Shown here piece after piece: positions 57,980 to 64,000 of a DNA stretch of 64,000 nt. Made by a program: the position numbers and the translations under genes. Positions within the stretch are counted from its first letter, which is position 1, and each line of letters begins with the position of its first letter. Below the pieces are notes generated by a model. That model saw nothing but the letters and a program-made list of their open reading frames with translations. It was not told where the DNA came from and did not search any database. Source of the DNA: Symsagittifera roscoffensis (lineage: Eukaryota; Xenacoelomorpha; Acoela; Convolutidae); contig NC_087066.1 of assembly GCF_963678635.1 (NCBI RefSeq), positions 26,079,986 through 26,143,985 on the forward strand. The letters are read 5' to 3'.

Positions 57980-60833
57980 AACAACTAGACAGCCCATCAT
58001 TTGTTTCCGACTTCATTGAAAACAATTTCCTAGAAGATTTCAATTCAATTACTCTTTTCATTATACATTCTTGGTTCGCATGTAATGGACATTTAGTTAC
58101 GTCAAACTTCTTCAAGTTCTCCACACTCAGAAAGTCTGTGTTCAGAGGCAAAGCGTAGCCAAGTTTCTTTCCCCTCTGTATTGTCACTGTTGTTGCTTCT
58201 GTGTTCAATAACACACTCACACACAGTCCGCTCTGAGTGAGTGAGAAGCTTCTTCCTAAAATAGCCGAGCTTTTACTGTTTGGATTTGGTACCAGACACA
58301 CCTGTCTGTCATTGCTGAGTTCATTCAAGTTCCTCATCCTAAACGTCGCTACTACGGCTTGGTTCGGTTTTAATCTAACTTTTCGATCCAGAAAAATCGG
58401 CACCTTGGCCTGATTAATTAAGATCTTATTAAGGGGTCTTTTCTCATACTTTCTTTCAGGATCCTTGATCCTAATCAATCCGTCATTGAGATCAATCGTG
58501 ACGTCAAAGTTGCGAACGAAATCCCTTCCTAGGATGAACTGGTCGGATTCATCCAAATTCTCTACTACTAGGAAGCTCATCCAAAGATGTCTTCCTCCAA
58601 GCTGCAGTGAGATGATCGGGGTTCGTCCGGCGACATAGATCGCTCCCTGATTGGCAGCTGCCAACCTGATGTTTGTCGGTATGAGATCCGATCTTTCGAA
58701 ACCCATGTCGGTCCAAGTTTTGACTGGCATGACACTAACCACTGCTCCCGTGTCTAGCAGCCCCTTTACTGAAAATTGTCTGCCTTGCACGTCCAGAACG
58801 TGTGCGGCCAGATCTGCCTCGCAACCAATATGCACAGCATCTTGTTCGAGCATCGCGTTGTGTCCGATTCGTCTGACCTTCAGCTCCTCTTGACCAATGT
58901 ATATCCGGCCAGCCTGATCGTTCGCATCAGTTATGTGAGCTTTCGTGTAGATATTGATGCCATCCACGTTCATCAGAATCGGGTAAGGGCCATGGACATC
59001 GATATAATGTCCGTCCACTTTCATCAGCCTCGGACCTCCCGTTGTGAGCAGCGCTCGCACTGCCCTGGAGTCCAGTTTGGGATCCTTCTCCTTCAGGTAG
59101 TCGGCATAGATGTCCAGGTGGACCAGTGTAATCTCGGATGGCTCGCTCAGGTTCTTGACCACCTGGTGCCCTGCGACTGAGATGATAGACATTATTTTGG
59201 TCCCTGCCTTCGTCATGCCGAAAGTCTTGCCAGATATAACGTTCAGTTTTAGTCCCTGTTTCTTGGGCTCTTTTTCATCTTCTGCTCTTGTCGTCTTACT
59301 CAGGACATTAAGACTTTCCCGAAGATCTGTGCTCTCCAGCTCCGACCTTACCCATTGCTCCACTTCTTTCGTGGCAAGGTCCTGTTTGACATTCTGCAGC
59401 GCTGTCCTTGCCGCCAGGCCGTAATCCACCTTGAGTGGACTAGACGACTCTGCTTCGAGGTTCGAGGCTACCACCTCGTCAGGCCATGTCTTAACCTTTT
59501 TGGTCGCAAAGGTGCTCGGTGTCGTTTCCTTTCTCCGAGATTCAGCCTCGTTCATCAGACGTGCTCGACTGGCCTTGACACCCGAAAGCGCCTCTTCGTG
59601 GCGGGGATGTTTCGCGTCCGCTACTGCGTCCCAAAATTGAGTACAATCCGACTTGAAGTGTCCCTCCAAATTACAGAAGAAACACCTCGGACCATATTTC
59701 ATGATGAGCCCTCTCACGTACTCTTCATGATCCTCGTCGGTCGCGTCAGCGTCCTCGAGAAAGTAGCCTATGGCCTTCATGTTCTGTTTGTATGCAGAAC
59801 ACGCAGAAACGTGATGGTCCATCGAACCACAATTCGCACACGACCTCCTCTTGTCCATGTCATCGCGAGGTTTGTACCAACTGGAATTCGCACCAGTGTT
59901 TGTCCCGCTATAGTTACCATAATTGCTGTAACGGTTTTGCGCCCTCGGTTTTATCAGTAAATACTCGCGTGACTTCATACGCAAGTCGTCGGGCGTGGGT
60001 ACCTGGTCAAGCGACAGGGTGAAGTGAGTGGCCAACATCGTCTTCAACTCCTCACTCCTTACACCATCCATGAACTTCGAAGCGATCGCCAAGTTTCGTT
60101 CGGATATTCTCTCATCCGGGTTGCTCCTCCTCCTGAGCAATTCAAGGTCGTCCAAGAATTTATCTATTGATTCTTCATCTCTCTGACGCCTCTTCTCGAA
60201 CTTCACCATGGCCTGGTGCCCTTGTACTCCAGAGCCGAAACGATTCAGCAGGATGTCGAATATCTTGCGAGCGCTGTCTCTCTCATTGGCTCTTTTCGCC
60301 ATTACACAATTTAATGCAGTACCCTCCAGGTTGCTCGTCAGCGCGCTGCACTCTTGTTTCTTGGAGAGATTCTCTTCCTCAAAGTGTAACTTCATCACCT
60401 CTATCCAAGTATCAATGCAGCCGTCTGACTCGTCTTTATATGACTTCGGCTTTTTCAGTGTTCTTCTTGACCTCTCTCCTCTCTCGGTTGACTTCGAGAG
60501 CTTGGTGATGAATGTTTCAAGAGATCTGTTCAGAGGCTCAAACATCGAGGCATACATCGTTGTGTCTTGTGAGACTGTAGTCAGATCTGGTACTGAACTG
60601 ACTTGTGGCACGGTTGGCAATCTTGTCTCCGGGGTGGCATCTGCCTCCGGTGGGACTGGTTTTGTCCAGCCAGGCCTCTGCGGGGCTGCCCTTGGCCGCT
60701 CCTTGTTTCTATGTTCGTAGTTCGTTCTCGAGCCTTGCTGGGCTCTGGCACCATTGCCCGTACCATCTCCAACATTCGCATGGCGTGAGCGCTCCCTTGA
60801 GTTGGAATGCTCCTGCCAATTATGCCCACCCAG

Positions 60834-60853
60834 GAGCGCCATAAAAACGTCTA
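60834..60853 (-). other. Expected primer-binding-site interval, no clear site
   Basis: The coding strand directly after the 5' LTR reads TAGACGTTTTTA, then ATGGCGCTCC. There is no TGG at the LTR edge. A TGGCGCTCCTGGGTGG stretch begins 12 nt in and overlaps the gag start codon; it could pair with a tRNA 3' end, but I cannot match it to a named tRNA. Confidence 0.3.
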
Positions 60854-61135
60854 TGTAACATTCGCCCAAATATCACACAGCGACGGAGCGTAGAAAAAGT
60901 ACCTATCAACGACTGGCAGGCGTCAGTTACCTTAATTCTACTCGTTTTTCACCGTCTCGACCTTGCCAGTTGATTTTCTGGTCTGTTTAGGGCAAAGTAA
61001 AAAGTTACCATTTTTAGGCCATCAGTCAAACGACTTTTGATCAGCTTTCGTTTGCATGCGAACACAACCACATAGCTGAGTCTCGGATCCTCAGACTACG
61101 TGATTGTCATTAAAAACACGGCTCGAACAACCTAT

Positions 61136-61141
61136 TTTATT
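61136..61141 (-). terminator. Candidate polyadenylation signal in the LTR
   Basis: AATAAA on the coding strand, about 20 bp downstream of the candidate TATA box. The equivalent in the 3' LTR (about 32358-32363) would be the one used to end the transcript. Motif match only. Confidence 0.35.
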
Positions 61142-61158
61142 ATGTTTTTGTGTGACAG

Positions 61159-61165
61159 TTTTATA
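61159..61165 (-). promoter_or_regulatory. Candidate TATA box in the 5' LTR
   Basis: TATAAAA on the coding strand, preceded by TAA. If used, transcription would start near 61130-61135, giving a leader of about 290 nt to the gag ATG. This is a consensus match only. Confidence 0.35.
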
Positions 61166-61738
61166 TTAAATCCATTGGAGATGGATTGACCCTTTCCCTT
61201 TTCTATCTACTCATGCTCTGAAATATTAAATAATAACGGTGTTAATTAAGATCTAGGACATTACAGCAGCTGTTATAGTCAGTTTTCACAGTCCCTTCAC
61301 ATATAACAGTCTCTGGGGGACCAAGCCTCCGCTCCCGTGATTTTCTTGAGATAACACTCTTATCTCCTATATTTCGTGTCCCGGGAGGGTTCCGTGGTAT
61401 TTCTCTTCCCCCCCACTGAAGCCTCCGTCTCCACAAATATCTGTCGCTAAGGTCCTTATCGTGTGTTCTTGCCACGATAAGAGGCTCCGTGTTTTTCTGT
61501 CTCTGATACAACTGTTCTTCACAATCTATATCGTGGTTCTGATTTTCGTCTTTTTTATTCAAAATGGCCGTCTTTTTTCTATTTCTCAGAAATGTTCTTC
61601 TTCCGATCGAAATTTTAAAAATAAAAGTTCTAGAACATTCTGACCCTCCGTCGCAACACTTTTCTGTTCATAAGGCCTTTAGTCACTTTTATTTCTGTCG
61701 CGGGAAGGTTATGCTGTGTCATCTGGCAGAATGGCACA

Positions 61739-62389
61739 ATTTTAAAATGCAGACCCAAAATGCCGGTTTCAGGGGTTTGAAACCAAACGTTTCAAGGCTC
61801 AAACTAACACTTTCTGGAAGTTCTTTTTCTAATTTAAAAAAGATATTGAATGAACAGCTCCTATGAATTTTTTATATTATTTAAAACGCAAGATGTTGGT
61901 GTCTGTGACCAAAACCAACATATTTAAATGTGCGTTAAAGCCTTAAGAACCCAGTTCGTTGGCTGTGTTTTAATAACGTTTGTTTTCTCTGAAAAGTCAA
62001 AACTCAGTGCTGAACTTTTGGAGCTCAATTTTGAAACCAAAAATTCAGCTCATCTGTTCTGACAACTGACAAAACAACTCACCAACTATTACCATGTTTT
62101 CGGCCTATTTTATTTGAAGTTTTACTAGTTGAACTTTTGCCGTTTACCCAAAACCTTTAGTTTAGTTTTCGGACTGCAATATTTTAAATATTATTGCGTA
62201 TAATATTGCGTAAGTTTAGATATTGATCCTAATTTTTCAAAATAAACTGGATTTGATAAAAATTTAAACTTGTTTTTTTTTGCTGAAACCTAATGTTTTG
62301 GGCCTGAAATTAAAAACTGGTGAAATTAAAAAGGCTGATTTTCAAGTTTGATATTAGTATGTTCTTTATCTTTCCAGCGATTCTTATAA
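61739..62389. other. Right flank of the giant element, no gene seen
   Basis: AT-rich unique sequence between the 5' LTR and the next dispersed repeat copy. No open frame or RNA gene is supported. Confidence 0.5.
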
Positions 62390-64000
62390 AAAACGCTTTA
62401 AATTACCTATGTTTTGGTTATCATTATGTAAAGCTTGTGTTTTTAGTGTACTGATAAATTTCGAGAGTGAAACAAATTTCACTTAAGTTTTCTGATGTTT
62501 ATTGGGTTTGTTACAAATTTATTGGTAATGCTGTTTTTTACGATTAAACTGGCAGTGTTTGAAACACGGGCAACAATTTTAGAATAGAAGTTATATATGG
62601 AGTTTTGCTGCCAAATAAAATAAATTTTATGGTTTTTTGTGAGAATAGTTGGACAAAGTGGAGACCAGTTCCTTTTGATTTGGTTAAATTTGGTTAAATT
62701 TAAAATTTAAAGCCTAAGGTTAAAAACATATGAAATATAAGAAGATTAATGGGTTACATTCAAGCCGTTAAATGGATTTTTATTAAACATTATATACTAG
62801 GTGGGTTGAAAAGCTAGTCAGAAGTCAGTAAAACCAAAGTTATACGAGTTTTTTTAAATCTTAGTCTTGCATTGTTTGTTCGCACTAATTTAACTCTCCA
62901 ATTTAATTTGCTTTCCGGCTGTTTGACTTTGTTGCAGTCTCGTCATGTGTCGTTAGATTTGGGTGCAGTCTTTTTGGAGTCTTCTTGCTCTTAGTAACCT
63001 CTAGTCTTGGTCTGTCCTTCTTTCGTCGGCAGAAGTATCTTTAGGATAAATTGTTTGATGTTTCCTCAATTTCAATTTTTACAAAAAAACCGTAGAAGCA
63101 TAAGAAAGTTTTTGTCAGTTTTAAGAGTCAATAAAAGTTGCATTTGGCCCTCAAAATCCTTTTGCATTGTCTATTCTACTTTGAATCCCATTAAATTGGT
63201 CAGGTTGTGTTTGTATGTTTTTGATTCTATTCGTCTTCTAAAATTAACCTTATCATCTGTAAATCTATCTATAGACTGATCTCTTATATTGTTGCGAGCT
63301 TAACATGATTCCTGATACATTTGAGCAGGTCGATTTCTCAATGTTGAACCCAAAAATGTTTTCTGTCTACTATCATAACATCATGATCATCGCCTGGGCC
63401 TGCTGGTCAAAGTTCTAGGGAAAATGCTATTTTTTTCTACTATTTAAGAAAACTCGTTGCATTTGTTTTGGGTTGAGTTTTAATTTAATTTTTGTTGCAT
63501 GAGCTTGACATAAAATTTAGATCAATTCGTATCAGCGTGTAATTTTCTAGGTGAGCATTAGAAATTTATGAAACTAGTAAGTTATGAAGTTGGTGAATTT
63601 AATTGGTGAAGAGTTTTATCTGTCTCTGAAGCGTATCAGCGACAAAAAAACGGCTTTTTTGTGGTCACCCTCCTTAGGTAATTTGATAGTATAATATTTT
63701 TTTTTGAACTTTTTTGATTTCGTTAATGATAAAACTTTTAAGTCAAAACTTTGCTTCCTAATTTGAATTTTAAATTCTTTTCTGCTGACCTCAAATTCAA
63801 ATTATGTTGAAATTGATATTTGATGTGTTTCTGTTTAATTTAATTGATTTCAGGTGAATAATCGACTGGTGTGTAACAAGGTAATGGGTATTTTCTACAG
63901 TTTGTTGGTTATTGTCAAAGTTTAGCAAAACGAGTTGCAAAACAAAGCATATTTTAGAAACTTTTTGTTAATTTTTTTTAACTAGAAAGTTTTGTATCGT
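62390..64000. repeat. Dispersed repeat family, copy C (runs off the window)
   Basis: Matches copy B (29740-31470) closely from TTTTGGTTATCATTA to TTTTGTATCGT, the last bases of the window, and continues beyond it. It has small indels, such as an extra GGTTAAATTT repeat near 62690 and a missing piece near 63110. No coding capacity. Confidence 0.85.

Larger units (their letters stand above)
54318..60842 (-). pseudogene. Gag-Pol of the giant element, to the in-frame TGA (2,174 codons)
   Basis: One uninterrupted frame with no gag/pol shift. From the ATG at 60840-60842: basic N-terminus; retrotransposon-type capsid domain ~125-320; two CCHC knuckles (CANCGSMDHHVSAC, 335-348; CFFCNLEGHFKSDC, 387-400); retropepsin with DTGA at 697-700; reverse transcriptase ~1040-1215 with FTTLDLGSAFWQV and YVDD 1182-1185; RNase H ~1325-1450 (DTDAS, DNRALAW, NADSLSKK); an unusual ~490-residue tether; integrase zinc domain (H-H-C-C, ~1970-2006) and catalytic core with Asp2039, Asp2098 and Glu2134, a DD35E spacing. 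The TGA at 54318-54320 falls at a normally conserved glycine just after the core, so it is a break. The ATG is only 12 bp from the 5' LTR. The frame also extends 9 codons upstream to an ATG inside the LTR, a less likely alternative start. Confidence 0.9.
32076..61738 (-). mobile_element. Giant Ty3/gypsy-like LTR retrotransposon, 29.7 kb
   Basis: Bounded by direct LTRs of 884 and 885 bp that begin TG and end CA and differ, by my reading, at one base and one C-run length. In coding order (right to left): 5' LTR, single-frame gag-pol, spacer, ORF2 copy 1, a stray pol fragment, spacer, ORF2 copy 2, 3' untranslated region, 3' LTR. The integrase lies downstream of RNase H, which is the Ty3/gypsy order. 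Its GC content is clearly above that of the flanks. Removing the internal duplication gives a parent of about 20.1 kb, still far above the usual 5-8 kb. Elements above 20-30 kb are known (the plant Ogre and planarian Burro groups); I do not claim this is either. Three in-frame stops mean this copy is probably not autonomous. Confidence 0.95.
60854..61738 (-). repeat. 5' LTR (885 bp)
   Basis: The coding-strand sequence begins TGTGCC and ends GTTACA. It contains the candidate TATA box and polyadenylation signal listed separately, and the same 9 bp hairpin (61455-61481). A 106-codon sense frame (61242-61562) is open here but broken in the 3' LTR by the single C-run difference, so it is not treated as a gene. 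Confidence 0.95.

Noticed and set aside
60208-60720. 170- to 201-codon plus-strand frames opposite gag-pol (also 59355-59960, 54764-55279)
   Set aside because: Antisense to unmistakable Gag, protease and integrase motifs; no features of their own.
61242-61562. 106-codon sense frame inside the LTR
   Set aside because: It is broken in the 3' LTR by the one-base C-run difference, lies largely upstream of the likely transcription start, and shows no domain. The repeat-run difference could be a sequencing error, so this is a weak rejection.
1-64000. CRISPR arrays, operons, bacterial promoters or rRNA
   Set aside because: No short regularly spaced repeats with unique spacers, no prokaryotic gene packing and no rRNA-like sequence were seen; all evidence is eukaryotic.

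Overview
The window is nuclear DNA of an invertebrate animal. About half of it is AT-rich, gene-poor sequence full of A/T homopolymer runs. The other half (32076-61738) is one giant Ty3/gypsy-like LTR retrotransposon lying on the minus strand, with a clearly higher GC content. TTTCAG-type splice acceptors and the AT-rich background would fit a nematode or another small-genome invertebrate, but I cannot fix the phylum from sequence alone. No bacterial gene organisation is present.

Left part (1-18000). Two near-identical 2.7-2.8 kb tandem units plus the start of a third occupy 1-5714, with a diverged relic at 8706-8850. A 1.07 kb inverted-terminal-repeat element (6296-7365) carries ATAATCGATTATA-rich arms and a C-rich (G4/i-motif-like) core. 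A host-type gene follows: one long exon at 10398-11881 encodes a NERD nuclease domain joined to a P-loop (Walker A GPAGSGKT) helicase-like ATPase, with a possible small 5' exon near 7758. It ends at a clean splice donor, and I found no matching 3' exon. Two decayed Ty1/copia remnants follow (12795-14750 and 15520-17445), on the plus strand.

Middle and right flanks (17446-32075 and 61739-64000). These are AT-rich with no gene I can defend. A dispersed repeat family recurs at 12270, 25290, 27290, 29740 and 62390. Its two best-matched copies lie on either side of the giant element.

Giant element (32076-61738, minus strand, 29.7 kb). Near-identical 884/885 bp LTRs (TG...CA) bound it. In coding order it holds: (i) a single-frame Gag-Pol of about 2,750 codons: Gag with two CCHC knuckles, DTG protease, YVDD reverse transcriptase, RNase H, a ~490-residue tether, DD35E integrase, GPF module, and a C-terminal domain resembling the TARG1/OARD1 macro-domain family. 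It is broken once by a TGA in the integrase. (ii) A very large second ORF with a coiled coil, a complete SGNH/GDSL hydrolase motif set (GDS, GTND, DGVH), a possible second degenerate SGNH-like domain, and long unrecognised regions. (iii) A rearrangement: 7.27 kb of ORF2 is present twice, and a 2.29 kb reverse transcriptase/RNase H fragment is inserted between the copies. Removing the duplication gives a parent of about 20.1 kb. The downstream ORF2 copy carries one TAG that is absent from its sister copy, and one TGA whose status cannot be settled here.

Together the genes suggest a retroelement making a conventional Gag-Pol from the full-length RNA and ORF2 probably from a spliced RNA: a good 3' splice site lies just upstream of each ORF2 copy. 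The hydrolase and the macro-like domain are the most novel content of the window. As it stands the copy looks unable to make an intact integrase, yet its near-identical LTRs say it inserted recently.
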